A DNA stretch of 64,000 bases, from NCBI RefSeq assembly GCF_002893765.1, contig NZ_CP025938.1, positions 1 through 64,000 of the forward strand, given 5' to 3'. This DNA is from Tamlana carrageenivorans. GTDB taxonomy: Bacteria; Bacteroidota; Bacteroidia; Flavobacteriales; Flavobacteriaceae. Within the stretch, counting starts at the first letter, position 1, and each line of letters starts with the position of its first letter. The notes below the pieces were generated by a model. It saw only the letters and a program-made list of their open reading frames with translations. It searched no databases and had not been told where the DNA came from. Shown piece after piece: positions 32,491 through 43,127 of the stretch. Position numbers and translations under genes: made by a program.

Positions 32491-35181
32491 ATGGGAAAAA
32501 AACTTCTACTACTACTTTGCTTAGTTTATTTTACAGCTTTTTCGCAAAATGAAGCTGCAAACTGGTATTTTGGCTATAACAGTGGAATTCGGTTTGACTC
32601 TGCAAACAATACAGTAAATGCGCTTCACGACGGTAAATTAAACACTATTGAAGGCTGTACCTCAATCTCCGATGAGTTTGGTAATTTATTATTTTACACC
32701 AATGGGATTTCCGTTTGGAACAAAAATCATGAGGTGATGCCTAATGGATATGGATTATTTGGCGATCCCTCAAGTGCACAGTCTGCAATAATAATTCCAA
32801 AACCTAACAACCAAAACATATATTATGTTTTTACAGTAGATGATAGTCGTAATATTTCTGGAATAAAATTCGGTTTTAATTATTCTATTGTCGACTTAAC
32901 TTTACATGGCGGATTAGGCGATATTACCACTAAAAATGTTAATTTATTACGTGATTCTTCTGAAAAAATTACAGCAGTATTAAAAGACTGTGTTACTAAA
33001 TCTATTTGGGTACTTACTTTTGCTTCATTTAATGGATATGACGACACTTTTGATACTTTTCATGCATTTGAAGTTTCAAATACAGGTGTCAACTCGACAT
33101 CTGTAAAATCAACTTTTCCTAAGCAAGTTATCGATCCAAGAGGTTATTTAAAACTATCACCTGACGGATTAAAACTAGCTTGTGCCAATTCTTACGATGG
33201 ACTAGATCTATATGATTTTGATGTTAACACAGGAAAAGTTTCAAATCCCGTTTCGCTTATTGCTATAGAAGCTAGTGTGCCCTATGGTATAGAGTTTTCT
33301 CCAGATAGCCAACTCCTTTATGCTCAAACCTCTAATGTACTTTATGAGAATGACGATCCAGAACTTCCAGAAACTCATCAATCAAAATTAATTCAGTATA
33401 ACCTATATGCGCCAAATATTAAAGCTTCGGCAATAATAATTGACGACAGACAACTTTACCGGGGTGCACTACAACTAGGTCCGAATGGTAAAATTTATAG
33501 AGCCCTAAGCGCCACATACGATATCGGAATTCCATATTTAGGTGTTATCGATGCCCCAAACCAAATTGGTCTAGCGTGTAGTTACACCCATCAAGCCATC
33601 AATCTGTCACCTGGATATTCGTCACAAGGTTTACCTCCCTTTATTGCCTCGTTTTTTAACAAACAAATTGATATCATAAATAACGGTAAAAACTCAACGA
33701 ATTTAAACCTTTGTGAAGGCGATAACTATATCTTAAAAACAGAACCAATACCCGGTGCTACTTTTACATGGAAAAAAAACGGGATTGTTTTACTTGAAAC
33801 TGGCAATAGTCTTACCGTAACCGATTCTGGTCATTACGAGCTTCTAATAAACCCAAATAACGGCACTTGTGAAATTGAAGGAGAAGCTTATGTTCGTTTC
33901 AATAAAAAACCTAATGCCTATAATTATACCTTAATACAATGTGAAGAAGACACTGTAATAGATGGAAAAACTGTCTTTAACCTCAACGAAGCTTCTGCAA
34001 ATATAATTGGGAATAGAGCCGATAAAACACTTAAATTCTATACAGATAAAGCTAGACAGCATGAGGTAAACCCAGATGCATTTCAAAACACATCAAATCC
34101 ACAAATATTATACGTTACTGTAATTGACGAAAAAACCACATGTTATTCTTTTGCCGAATTAACCCTAGAAATAAGCACTAGCCAAACAAATGATGTAGAA
34201 CTTAGTATTTGTGATGATGATGGTATAGAAGATGGTTTTTCCAGTTTTAACCTAACAAACATAAACACAAAAATTTCTACATCACCCTTAGATATTGCTT
34301 ATTATGAAACATACCAAGAGGCACTTCTTGAACAAAATCCTTTAGGCGAAAAATACACAAACACAACACCTTATACACAAACTATTTTCGCTCGTGTTGA
34401 AAATGCAAATAGTTGCTATGGTATAAGCGAGGTTTTGCTTAGCGTAAATAGGTTACCCGAAATTCCCGAAACAGATTTAAGCTATTATTGTTTAAACTCC
34501 TTTCCAGAAACTATAACAATTAATGCCGGCGTTAACAGCATATCGCAAACCGATTATACTTATAATTGGTCTACAGGCGAAACTACTTATGCTATTCAAA
34601 TAAATAAAACAGGAATTTATACTGTCGATGTTATTGATTCCAATGGATGCTCTAAAACTAGAACGATAACTGTTGAAGCTTCAGCCCCTGCATCCTTTTC
34701 TAATATTAAGGTGGTTGATGTTTCTCAAAATAATAGCATCACCGTTTTTGTATCTGGCGAGGGTCTTTATCAATACCAATTAAGCGATTCTAGTAATAAT
34801 GTTCTATTTCCGTATCAAGATAATAACGTTTTTAAAAACGTTTATCCTGGTCATTATATCGTATCTGTAAGCGATGTAAAAAATAATTGTGGTGTAGTAA
34901 CCAATCCTATTTCTGTTTTAGGATTTCCAAAATTCTTCACACCAAATAACGATGGATTTAATGATACTTGGCAAGTCTATGGCATGTCTGAAATTTTTAA
35001 AGCAAATTCTAAAATTTTAATTTTTAATAGGTTTGGAAAACTTCTAAAAGAATTAAACCCATTAGGAGAAGGTTGGAACGGTCAAGTAAATGGCGAGTAT
35101 ATGCCTCGCGGCGATTATTGGTTTTCTGTACAACTAAAAGATGGCAGAATTTTTAAAAATCACTTCACTTTGAAAATTTAA
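32491..35181 (+). CDS. Secreted T9SS type B sorting domain protein with two copies of the long repeat
   Basis: An 896-residue protein with signal peptide (KKLLLLLCLVYFTAFSQ). The N-terminal half (20-400) has WD40-like segments (NWYFGYNSGIRFDSANN..., LKLSPDGLKLACANSYDGLDLYDFD). Then an Ig-like part and two repeats of the C-[DE]-x-D type: CEEDTVIDGKTVFNLNE and CDDDGIEDGFSSFNL, each ending in ...T.C. Then a strand-rich segment and a C-terminal type B sorting domain (FPKFFTPNNDGFNDTWQVYG ... PRGDYWFSVQLKDGRIFKNHFTL). It is exported by the type IX system, likely to the cell surface or medium. Same repeat family as the next gene. Confidence 0.9.
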   Translation: MGKKLLLLLCLVYFTAFSQNEAANWYFGYNSGIRFDSANNTVNALHDGKLNTIEGCTSISDEFGNLLFYTNGISVWNKNHEVMPNGYGLFGDPSSAQSAIIIPKPNNQNIYYVFTVDDSRNISGIKFGFNYSIVDLTLHGGLGDITTKNVNLLRDSSEKITAVLKDCVTKSIWVLTFASFNGYDDTFDTFHAFEVSNTGVNSTSVKSTFPKQVIDPRGYLKLSPDGLKLACANSYDGLDLYDFDVNTGKVSNPVSLIAIEASVPYGIEFSPDSQLLYAQTSNVLYENDDPELPETHQSKLIQYNLYAPNIKASAIIIDDRQLYRGALQLGPNGKIYRALSATYDIGIPYLGVIDAPNQIGLACSYTHQAINLSPGYSSQGLPPFIASFFNKQIDIINNGKNSTNLNLCEGDNYILKTEPIPGATFTWKKNGIVLLETGNSLTVTDSGHYELLINPNNGTCEIEGEAYVRFNKKPNAYNYTLIQCEEDTVIDGKTVFNLNEASANIIGNRADKTLKFYTDKARQHEVNPDAFQNTSNPQILYVTVIDEKTTCYSFAELTLEISTSQTNDVELSICDDDGIEDGFSSFNLTNINTKISTSPLDIAYYETYQEALLEQNPLGEKYTNTTPYTQTIFARVENANSCYGISEVLLSVNRLPEIPETDLSYYCLNSFPETITINAGVNSISQTDYTYNWSTGETTYAIQINKTGIYTVDVIDSNGCSKTRTITVEASAPASFSNIKVVDVSQNNSITVFVSGEGLYQYQLSDSSNNVLFPYQDNNVFKNVYPGHYIVSVSDVKNNCGVVTNPISVLGFPKFFTPNNDGFNDTWQVYGMSEIFKANSKILIFNRFGKLLKELNPLGEGWNGQVNGEYMPRGDYWFSVQLKDGRIFKNHFTLKI

Positions 35182-35378
35182 TATTTAAACCTGATTATCT
35201 GCAGTTTAACTAATATTTTTCTAATTCATAGAAATATTTATCATCTTAATACTGAGCCTAGGATTGCAAGTCCTATTAGTTTAATGATTAGCTAAAAGCT
35301 ACCTTCCCATTAAACCTAGAATGACATTCCCCAAATTTTAGCGATAAGTAAAAAGTATAATTGAAACATCCAATCACT

Positions 35379-38300
35379 ATGAGATTCGGTAATATCATCA
35401 TATTCTCTTTTTTGTTTTGCTTTAATTACGCGTTTTCACAGCGTATATCTGTTAATGATTCGGTTGATTTAACCTCTTTAATACAAGATAATTTCGTTGA
35501 TGGCTGTGTTGATATTAGTAATATAAATTCGCCGGTAAATGGAACCGTAAGCGGAATTTCTAGTTATGCATATTTTGAACGAGGCAATTCTAACTTCCCT
35601 TTTAAAAATGGTATCATGTTATCTACTGGAGGTGCTGCTACTGGAGGAAACAATTTAATAACCTCAACACTTAGTGAAGGTTCAAGTACATGGGGTACAG
35701 ACCCTGATTTAGAAGCTGCTCTAGGAACAACAAACTCCTTTTTAAATGCAACGGCTATAGAATTTGATTTTATTTCCATTTCTAATAAATTTGAATTCAA
35801 TTATATATTAGCTTCCGAAGAATATTTCAATATTTACCCATGTCATTTTTCCGATGGTTTTGTCTTCCTAATTAAAGAAGCAGAAACATCAGAGCCTTAT
35901 CAAAATATTGCTGTAATCCCTGGCACCACAACACCAGTAAGCACAAAAACAATTAGAGATGAAATTTTTGGTGTTTGTCCTGCTCAAAACGAAGTGTATT
36001 TTGATGGTTATAATATTGGAGACACCAATTATAATGGTAGAACGACTGTACTTACAGCCTCGGGAGATATAAAGCCTTATGTGAAATACCACATTAAATT
36101 AATTATTGCAGACCAAGATAATAGTGGTTATGATTCGGCGGTTTTTATTGAAGGTGATCATTTTAGTGTTTTAGAATTAGGCGCAGATATTTCAACCTGC
36201 ACAGCAAGTGCCGAAGTTAACGCCGACATACAAAACCCACTAGCCTCTTATGCTTGGTATTTAAACAACAGTCTAATCCCAGGAGCTACCAACCCTACCT
36301 ATACTGCAACACAAAACGGAACCTACCGTGTGGAAGTTTCTATTCCTGTTGATGACTCAAGTTGTGTTGAACATGATGAGATCACCATTGTTTTGAATAC
36401 CGAAGAACCCATGGAACCAATTCCTAATTCTGAATTATGCGATGATCCTAGCCGTGATCAAATTGAGGTTTTCGACCTTTCAATAAAAAACTCAGAAGTT
36501 TCTGCTAATAGTCCGTTTACTAATTTCACTTATAGCTATCACTATACCGAATCGGAAGCTAGAAGCAATACAAATGCAATAACATCGCCTATTTCTAATA
36601 CCACCAATCCTCAAACTATTTATGTTAGAGTTAACGATTTGGATAACAATTGTCTTACTTATTCCAACTTCGAACTTATTGTAAATGAACCCCAAGAAAT
36701 TACAACGCCTACTCTTTTAGAAGTTTGCGAAAGCGACGATATTCCTGATGGGTTTACCTTTATAGACTTAACGCAAAAAAATGACGAAATAACAGGTGGA
36801 AACAGTGATTTAGAAGTATCTTATCATTACAGTTCTTCAGACGCAACAACGGGAAATAACCCTATTGAAAACCGTTATATTAATACAAATACACCAAACG
36901 ATTTGGTATATGTACGTGTTGTTAATGCAAATACAAAATGTATAAACACAACCACACTAAATATTCATGTACAAGTAGGCCCAAAAGTAGTCACCGAAAC
37001 CCAATATATCGATGCCTTCGATTTTGATTTAGATGGGCATTCTTTTTTTAATTTAACCGAAGTAATAGATAAAATATTAAATGGCTTAACAGGGGTTAGC
37101 ACATCCTTTTATGAAGATTATGACGATGCCATGAGTGCCACAAACCCCATTACCAATGTAACCAACTACGCTTACACTAATGGAAGTAGCGAACCTGGAC
37201 ATAACATTATATTTTTAAGAGTTCAAGACCATACTACAGGTTGTGCAACAGTGGTACCTTTTGAAATACACACCAATTTACTTTTAACAGGTACAAGAGT
37301 TGATTATTACACTATTTGCGATACAAACACCGACACTACAGATGCTGCCGATTTTAATTTATTAAATATCGAAACCGAAATAATAAATGATTTACCATAT
37401 CCTATAACGGTAACCTTTTATGAAACTGAAGAAGACCGAACCAATGGTAATAGTCTTGATAAAAATGAAACATTCACAGCATACAATCAGCAAACAATTT
37501 TTGTAACCATGAGCTACGACGATAGAAAACAGGATACAAAAATCATCTTATTAATAAATCCTATTTTATTATTTAACAGCCCACCAATTACCTATTGCGA
37601 CACCGATGATGACGGCATTACTAGCATCGATTTAGAATCTATAGATTATACCATAACTGGAAGCAACGAGAATTTTACCGTCAGTTATTTTAACAACGAA
37701 ACAGATGCCGAAACTAACAATATAATTAATCAATTACCCAGATACATTACCAATACGTCTCCCTTAACAACATTATATGCCCGTGTTAATATCATTGGAG
37801 ACTCAATATGCTATACGGTAAACAAATTTAAAATAGAAGTTTTAACAGCTCCAAGCACCACGAAAGCTTCAAATGAAGTTATATGCGATAACGATCAAGA
37901 TGGTTTTTCAATTATAAATTTAAATAGTAAAATTTCAGAAATTGTTCCAAGCACCACAGGTTTAGAAATCGATTTTTTTACATCGTTAAACGATGCGCAA
38001 AACAAGACCAACGAAATTTCAGAATCAGACAGAGAAGCTTTCAATACAAACACTCAAACCATTTATGCACGCGTAGAAGATGTCTTAGGTGGAACCAGTT
38101 GCTTTTCTATTGAAACTTTTGAAGTCATTGTAAATACCTTACCAAATACTCCCGAAATAAGTAATTATCAAATTTGTGAATCTACAGGTGTTTACGTTTC
38201 AAACTTTTACCTCAATGAAAAAGATTCTGAAATCTTAAACGGACAAAATGGAAAAGAAGTATTTTATTTTGAAGATGCCGAACGCAGAATTTTACTCGAT

Positions 38301-40280
38301 AAAAGTGCTCCATATCAAAATACGTCAAATCCACAAACCATATACGTTCGTGTAGAAAATTTAACAGATCCAACTTGTTTTAGCGAAGCTTCATTTCTAT
38401 TAGAAGTGTCTCCAAAACCAATATACAATCCTGTAATTCCATATTTGGTTTGTGATGATAAATCTAACGATGGAAAATATGAATTTAATTTTGATGAGAA
38501 AGCCAATGAAATTAGACAAGGTATAGTATCCGACAACTTAAACATCTCATTTCATGAATCTAGAAATGATGCTGACACTAATTCCAACCCATTACCTTCT
38601 TTATATACAAATAAAACCAACCCACAAAGTATTTATGTTAGAATAGAGAGTGAAAACACCCTTTGCCATATAGTTGAAGAATTAGGCATCAATATTATTG
38701 CAGCTCCAAATATTACTGATACAACTCCTTTAATTCATTGTGACACGGATTACGATGGAATTTCTACTTTCGATTTAACATCGGCAAATTTCCAATTGTT
38801 AGATCGTATTAAAAGCAATCTCTCTGTAAACTATTTTGACGAATTATCGAAAATTAATCAAAGTGATGTTTTAGACAATTCTAACGAAATTACAGATCCA
38901 ACAAATTATATTTCCGGTACTAAAACCGTTTATATTAGGGTGGCCAATACATCAACAGGCTGTTTTATTATTAATACATTAGAACTTATTGTTAATATAC
39001 CTCCAGCCATTAATAGTATAACTACCTACGAAATTTGCGACAATGATACGGATACATTCGATTTAACTACACTAAATAATGTTCTTGTTAACAATACTTC
39101 TGAAGTAAATATTTCTTTTCACAACACACAAAATGATGCCGATACAAATAGCGCCGCACTTAGTAATATATTCAATTATACTTCAAACAGACATACATTA
39201 TTTACGAGGGTTTCAAATCTATCTACAGGTTGCTACACGACACATGCTTTTAATTTAGTAATTAATCCTAATCCAATTGCTAATACACCTCCCGATTTAA
39301 TAAGTTGTGATGATGATTTTGATGGTTTATATACTTTTGATCTTTCATTGAACACTCCATCAATTTTAAGGGCACAATCTCCAAATTTATATACAGTAAC
39401 TTATTATAAAATGCTTAGTGATGCTGAAGAAAAAATAAATTCATTGTCGCCTATTTATGCTGCATACGATGGTGAAACTTTTTATGCAAGAACAGAAAAT
39501 AATAACACTGGCTGCTATAGTACAACTCAATTTAACGCCGTTGTACATCCGTTACCTGTAATTCCTATTGATGATATTGTACTACTTTGTCGTGAAAACC
39601 TACCGTTATACATCGATGCTTCTACGGGTGATACTAATGACACCTATTATTGGTCTACACCCATAAATGCAACCGTAGACAATTCTACATCATCACAAAT
39701 AGCTGTAAATCCAGAACAATTAGGCACCTATTCCGTAACAGTAACTACGCCTAATAACTGCCAGTTTAATAAAACATTTACAGTTATCGAGTCTGAACAA
39801 GCTGAAATTGAATTTACTTCAAAAATCGATTTTTCAGACCCAAATAATATTACTGTAAATATTAATACAGAACGTATTGGCAATTATGTTTTTATTCTTG
39901 ATGGAGGCGAACCACAAACTTCAAACACATTCGAAAATATAAGCTTTGGAAATCATAGCATTACCGTTCGCGATTTAAATGGTTGCATGGATGCTTATCA
40001 AGAAGTTTTTGTTTTTGATATCCCTAAATTTTTCACACCGAATAACGATAGTTATTATGATACTTGGCATATTATTGGGGCCGAACAACTCGCCGGCTCT
40101 ATCGTTTATATTTATAACCGTTTTGGGCAACTTTTAAAAACATTAAGACATTCATCACCAGGATGGAATGGCACTTTTAATGGTGAAAACATGCCAACTG
40201 ATGATTATTGGTATGTGGCAAAAATTATCCAAAATGGCAATGAAATGGAAATAAAAGGCCACTTTACTTTAAAACGATAG
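35379..40280 (+). CDS. Giant secreted protein with choice-of-anchor L domain and ~11 repeats, T9SS type B
   Basis: A 1633-residue protein from the ATG at 35379 (the TTG-initiated frame to 35361 adds six residues). Signal peptide MRFGNIIIFSFLFCFNYAFS, then a choice-of-anchor L domain (about 45-270, FPFKNGIMLSTGGAATGGNN; EFNYILASEEYFNIYP), an Ig-like part, then about 11 repeats of ~95 residues from about 350 to 1400. Each repeat starts C-[DE]-x-D-x-DG-x-x-x-F-[DN]-L, contains YY/FHE...A...T, and ends NPQTIYVRV.N..T.C. Then a PKD-like part and a type B sorting domain (FFTPNNDSYYDTWHII ... DDYWYVAKI). Probable surface adhesin or structural protein. Confidence 0.92.
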   Translation: MRFGNIIIFSFLFCFNYAFSQRISVNDSVDLTSLIQDNFVDGCVDISNINSPVNGTVSGISSYAYFERGNSNFPFKNGIMLSTGGAATGGNNLITSTLSEGSSTWGTDPDLEAALGTTNSFLNATAIEFDFISISNKFEFNYILASEEYFNIYPCHFSDGFVFLIKEAETSEPYQNIAVIPGTTTPVSTKTIRDEIFGVCPAQNEVYFDGYNIGDTNYNGRTTVLTASGDIKPYVKYHIKLIIADQDNSGYDSAVFIEGDHFSVLELGADISTCTASAEVNADIQNPLASYAWYLNNSLIPGATNPTYTATQNGTYRVEVSIPVDDSSCVEHDEITIVLNTEEPMEPIPNSELCDDPSRDQIEVFDLSIKNSEVSANSPFTNFTYSYHYTESEARSNTNAITSPISNTTNPQTIYVRVNDLDNNCLTYSNFELIVNEPQEITTPTLLEVCESDDIPDGFTFIDLTQKNDEITGGNSDLEVSYHYSSSDATTGNNPIENRYINTNTPNDLVYVRVVNANTKCINTTTLNIHVQVGPKVVTETQYIDAFDFDLDGHSFFNLTEVIDKILNGLTGVSTSFYEDYDDAMSATNPITNVTNYAYTNGSSEPGHNIIFLRVQDHTTGCATVVPFEIHTNLLLTGTRVDYYTICDTNTDTTDAADFNLLNIETEIINDLPYPITVTFYETEEDRTNGNSLDKNETFTAYNQQTIFVTMSYDDRKQDTKIILLINPILLFNSPPITYCDTDDDGITSIDLESIDYTITGSNENFTVSYFNNETDAETNNIINQLPRYITNTSPLTTLYARVNIIGDSICYTVNKFKIEVLTAPSTTKASNEVICDNDQDGFSIINLNSKISEIVPSTTGLEIDFFTSLNDAQNKTNEISESDREAFNTNTQTIYARVEDVLGGTSCFSIETFEVIVNTLPNTPEISNYQICESTGVYVSNFYLNEKDSEILNGQNGKEVFYFEDAERRILLDKSAPYQNTSNPQTIYVRVENLTDPTCFSEASFLLEVSPKPIYNPVIPYLVCDDKSNDGKYEFNFDEKANEIRQGIVSDNLNISFHESRNDADTNSNPLPSLYTNKTNPQSIYVRIESENTLCHIVEELGINIIAAPNITDTTPLIHCDTDYDGISTFDLTSANFQLLDRIKSNLSVNYFDELSKINQSDVLDNSNEITDPTNYISGTKTVYIRVANTSTGCFIINTLELIVNIPPAINSITTYEICDNDTDTFDLTTLNNVLVNNTSEVNISFHNTQNDADTNSAALSNIFNYTSNRHTLFTRVSNLSTGCYTTHAFNLVINPNPIANTPPDLISCDDDFDGLYTFDLSLNTPSILRAQSPNLYTVTYYKMLSDAEEKINSLSPIYAAYDGETFYARTENNNTGCYSTTQFNAVVHPLPVIPIDDIVLLCRENLPLYIDASTGDTNDTYYWSTPINATVDNSTSSQIAVNPEQLGTYSVTVTTPNNCQFNKTFTVIESEQAEIEFTSKIDFSDPNNITVNINTERIGNYVFILDGGEPQTSNTFENISFGNHSITVRDLNGCMDAYQEVFVFDIPKFFTPNNDSYYDTWHIIGAEQLAGSIVYIYNRFGQLLKTLRHSSPGWNGTFNGENMPTDDYWYVAKIIQNGNEMEIKGHFTLKR

Positions 40281-40307
40281 CTTGTAAATTTTGCTTAATT
40301 TTGCAAC

Positions 40308-42311
40308 ATGCAGTTTAAAGTCGAATCAGAGTTTAGTCCTACTGGAGATCAGCCGCAAGCCATAAAACAGCTTGTGAATGGTATCCATGAAAACGAAAAA
40401 TATCAAACCCTACTTGGTGTAACCGGTTCGGGGAAAACCTTCACTGTAGCCAATGTGATACAAGAGGTACAACGTCCTACCCTAGTTTTAGCACATAATA
40501 AAACGCTGGCAGCACAGTTGTATTCCGAGTTTAAACAGTTTTTCCCAAACAATGCGGTAGAATATTTTGTGTCCTACTACGACTATTACCAGCCTGAAGC
40601 TTACATTCCCGTATCTGGCGTTTATATAGAAAAAGACCTCTCTATTAATGAAGAAATAGAAAAAATGCGATTAAGCACCACTTCTTCCTTGTTATCTGGA
40701 AGGCGTGATGTTATTGTTATTGCTTCAGTTTCTTGCTTATATGGTATTGGAAATCCCGTAGAGTTTCAAAAAAACGTGATTACCTTAGAGCGTGATCAAG
40801 TTATCTCTAGAACCAAACTATTGCACCAGTTGGTTCAAAGTTTATATTCCAGAACCGAATCTGAATTTAAACATGGTAATTTTAGAATTAAAGGCGATAC
40901 TGTAGATATTTTTCCAAGCTACGCCGATGACGCCTTCAGAATACACTTTTTTGGTGATGAAATTGAAGAGATCGAATCTTTCGACATTCAAACCAACCAA
41001 GTTGTTGAAAAATACGAGCGACTAACCATTTACCCTGCCAATATGTTTGTGACATCGCAAGATGTTTTACAAGGGGCTATAAAGAATATCCAGGATGATT
41101 TAGTAATTCAACATGATTATTTCAAAGAAATAGGCAAACATTTAGAAGCCAAACGCCTTAAAGAACGTACCGAATTTGATCTTGAAATGATTCGCGAATT
41201 AGGCTATTGTTCTGGTATTGAAAACTATTCACGTTATTTAGACGGACGATTACCAGGCACAAGACCTTTCTGTTTACTGGATTATTTTCCTGATGATTAT
41301 TTGATGGTTATTGATGAAAGTCATGTAACCGTATCGCAGGTTCACGCCATGTACGGTGGTGATAAAAGCCGAAAAGAAAACTTAGTAGAATATGGTTTCA
41401 GACTACCTGCTGCCATGGACAACCGTCCTTTAAAATTTGAAGAATTCGAGTCCTTACAAAATCAAGTGATTTATGTGAGTGCGACACCAGCCGATTATGA
41501 ATTGGAAAAAACCGATGGCGTTTATGTCGAACAAGTCATTCGTCCTACTGGTTTATTAGACCCTATTATTGAAGTACGCCCAAGTTTAAATCAAATAGAT
41601 GATTTAATTGAAGAAATTCAGCAACGGGTTGAAAAAGATGAACGTACTCTTGTGACTACTTTAACCAAGCGTATGGCGGAAGAGCTCACTAAATACTTAG
41701 AGCGTATTCAAATTCGTTGTCGTTATATCCATAGTGATGTGGACACTTTAGAACGTGTTGAAATCATGCAAGATTTACGTAAAGGCCTTTTTGATGTCCT
41801 AGTGGGTGTTAATTTACTTCGTGAAGGTTTAGATTTGCCTGAAGTGTCTTTAGTTGCAATTATTGATGCCGACAAAGAAGGTTTTTTACGTTCGGCGAGA
41901 TCTTTAACGCAAACCGTTGGACGTGCCGCAAGAAACTTAAACGGAAAAGCCATTATGTATGCCGATAAGATTACAAAAAGCATGCAAAAAACCATCGATG
42001 AAACCTATTACCGTCGTGAGAAACAAATAGCCTACAACACCAAACATCATATAAAACCAAAGGCTTTAAATAAAAGCCTAAATAATGTTCTTGCAAAAAA
42101 CTCGGTAAGCACTTACAGCTACGAATTAGAAGCTGCGCGCGCTGCAGAGCCAGAAAGTGAATACCTAAGCAAAGTAGAACTTGAAAAAAAAATTCGTGAA
42201 AAACGAAAGCATATGGAAGAGGCTGCTAAAGCATTAGATTTTTTAGTAGCCGCAAAATTACGTGATGACATAAAAAGCTACCAAGATAAATTAGAAAAGC
42301 TAAAAGTATAA
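40308..42311 (+). CDS. uvrB: Excinuclease ABC subunit B
   Basis: UvrB is the damage-verifying helicase-like subunit of nucleotide excision repair. The 667-residue protein has Walker A LLGVTGSGKTFTVANV near residue 37, the beta-hairpin region FVSYYDYYQPEAYIP near 90, DEXX-type VIDESHVTVSQVHAM, helicase motif VI QTVGRAARNLNGKAI near 540, and the C-terminal UVR domain (EKKIREKRKHMEEAAKALDFLVAAKLRDDI) that binds UvrC. Length normal. A TAATTTTG at 40296-40303 lies just before the ATG, but a promoter so close would make the mRNA leaderless. Confidence 0.98.
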   Translation: MQFKVESEFSPTGDQPQAIKQLVNGIHENEKYQTLLGVTGSGKTFTVANVIQEVQRPTLVLAHNKTLAAQLYSEFKQFFPNNAVEYFVSYYDYYQPEAYIPVSGVYIEKDLSINEEIEKMRLSTTSSLLSGRRDVIVIASVSCLYGIGNPVEFQKNVITLERDQVISRTKLLHQLVQSLYSRTESEFKHGNFRIKGDTVDIFPSYADDAFRIHFFGDEIEEIESFDIQTNQVVEKYERLTIYPANMFVTSQDVLQGAIKNIQDDLVIQHDYFKEIGKHLEAKRLKERTEFDLEMIRELGYCSGIENYSRYLDGRLPGTRPFCLLDYFPDDYLMVIDESHVTVSQVHAMYGGDKSRKENLVEYGFRLPAAMDNRPLKFEEFESLQNQVIYVSATPADYELEKTDGVYVEQVIRPTGLLDPIIEVRPSLNQIDDLIEEIQQRVEKDERTLVTTLTKRMAEELTKYLERIQIRCRYIHSDVDTLERVEIMQDLRKGLFDVLVGVNLLREGLDLPEVSLVAIIDADKEGFLRSARSLTQTVGRAARNLNGKAIMYADKITKSMQKTIDETYYRREKQIAYNTKHHIKPKALNKSLNNVLAKNSVSTYSYELEAARAAEPESEYLSKVELEKKIREKRKHMEEAAKALDFLVAAKLRDDIKSYQDKLEKLKV

Positions 42312-42366
42312 ACCTTTAGCTTTTTAATGGGCTATGATAGCCTATAAAATGAAACGAGAGAACGAA

Positions 42367-42780
42367 TTAATTATATTGTGTTTTAAAAATATCGATTAAC
42401 ACATCGGGTGGTACAATTTTATTAGGAAAGCTCTCCATAAGATAAAGCACTTTGTTTATGGACTCATGACTTAAACCCATACGCAATCCGAAATTATATA
42501 ATTTTATGGCGCCTTTAGAATTATTGTTATCTACAAAATTTTGTTCAATGTTTAATAACAATACTAATCTATGAAATTGGACTATGCGTTCGCTATGCGA
42601 TTTTAAATGCGTGTAGTCAATGGGATTATCAAGAAGATAATCGAAATCCTGACGAGATATATCTAACTGTTTAGCAACACCTAGTAAAAAATTATATTCT
42701 ATACGGTTAATCTCATTATCATATTTTGCAAAAGCAATCATTTCAGATAAAAGACTTAATTTCTCGAGCTTATTTATCAT
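42367..42780 (-). CDS. TerB-like helical protein beside uvrB
   Basis: A 137-residue all-helical protein. IAFAKYDNEINRIEYNFLLGVAKQLDISRQDFDYLL (about 15-50) resembles the TerB-like repeat (A-x-x-D-x-x-x-x-x-x-E, acidic metal-binding pattern). No signal peptide or membrane helix. Such proteins bind metals or scaffold complexes; the function here is unknown. It is convergent with uvrB with a gap of 55 bases, not in its operon. Confidence 0.65.
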   Translation of the reverse strand: MINKLEKLSLLSEMIAFAKYDNEINRIEYNFLLGVAKQLDISRQDFDYLLDNPIDYTHLKSHSERIVQFHRLVLLLNIEQNFVDNNNSKGAIKLYNFGLRMGLSHESINKVLYLMESFPNKIVPPDVLIDIFKTQYN

Positions 42781-43127
42781 GTTTTGAGGGAGTTATAGAA
42801 TTACATCATAAATTTAAATAGAAAAACCTATTATATATCGTAGAATTATAGCCTCTTATCGAAAAAATGCAGGTATTTTATCGTTAATTTTATTGCGTTT
42901 ATCAGTCCTCTTGATTACTACATCCAAAATAATTGCATTTTATCTAAAACGCTTTAGATCAATAACCACAAAACACTAACCGCAAAAGACTGATTACCAG
43001 TTTCTTACCGTTAAAAAACCAAGACTTCTTATTCAGCAATAAAAAAAGTATCTTTACCAATGCGTCAAAACGCTAAATCTTCATCTTTTTTGATTTCAAA
43101 TAGATGAAATGAGTAAAAAAAACAACT
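42781..43127. other. Intergenic region, nothing recognised
   Basis: 347 AT-rich bases between divergent genes. It holds the promoter region for both, but no perfect TAnnTTTG element was found (TATCTTTA at about 43050 is one mismatch). No ORF, hairpin or repeat stands out. Confidence 0.45.

Noticed and set aside
40296..40303. TAATTTTG as uvrB promoter
   Set aside because: It would put the transcript start at or after the ATG, and there is no -33 box at the right distance.
42331..42343. Small hairpin GGCTA TGA TAGCC after uvrB
   Set aside because: The stem is five bases with no T run; not enough to call a terminator.
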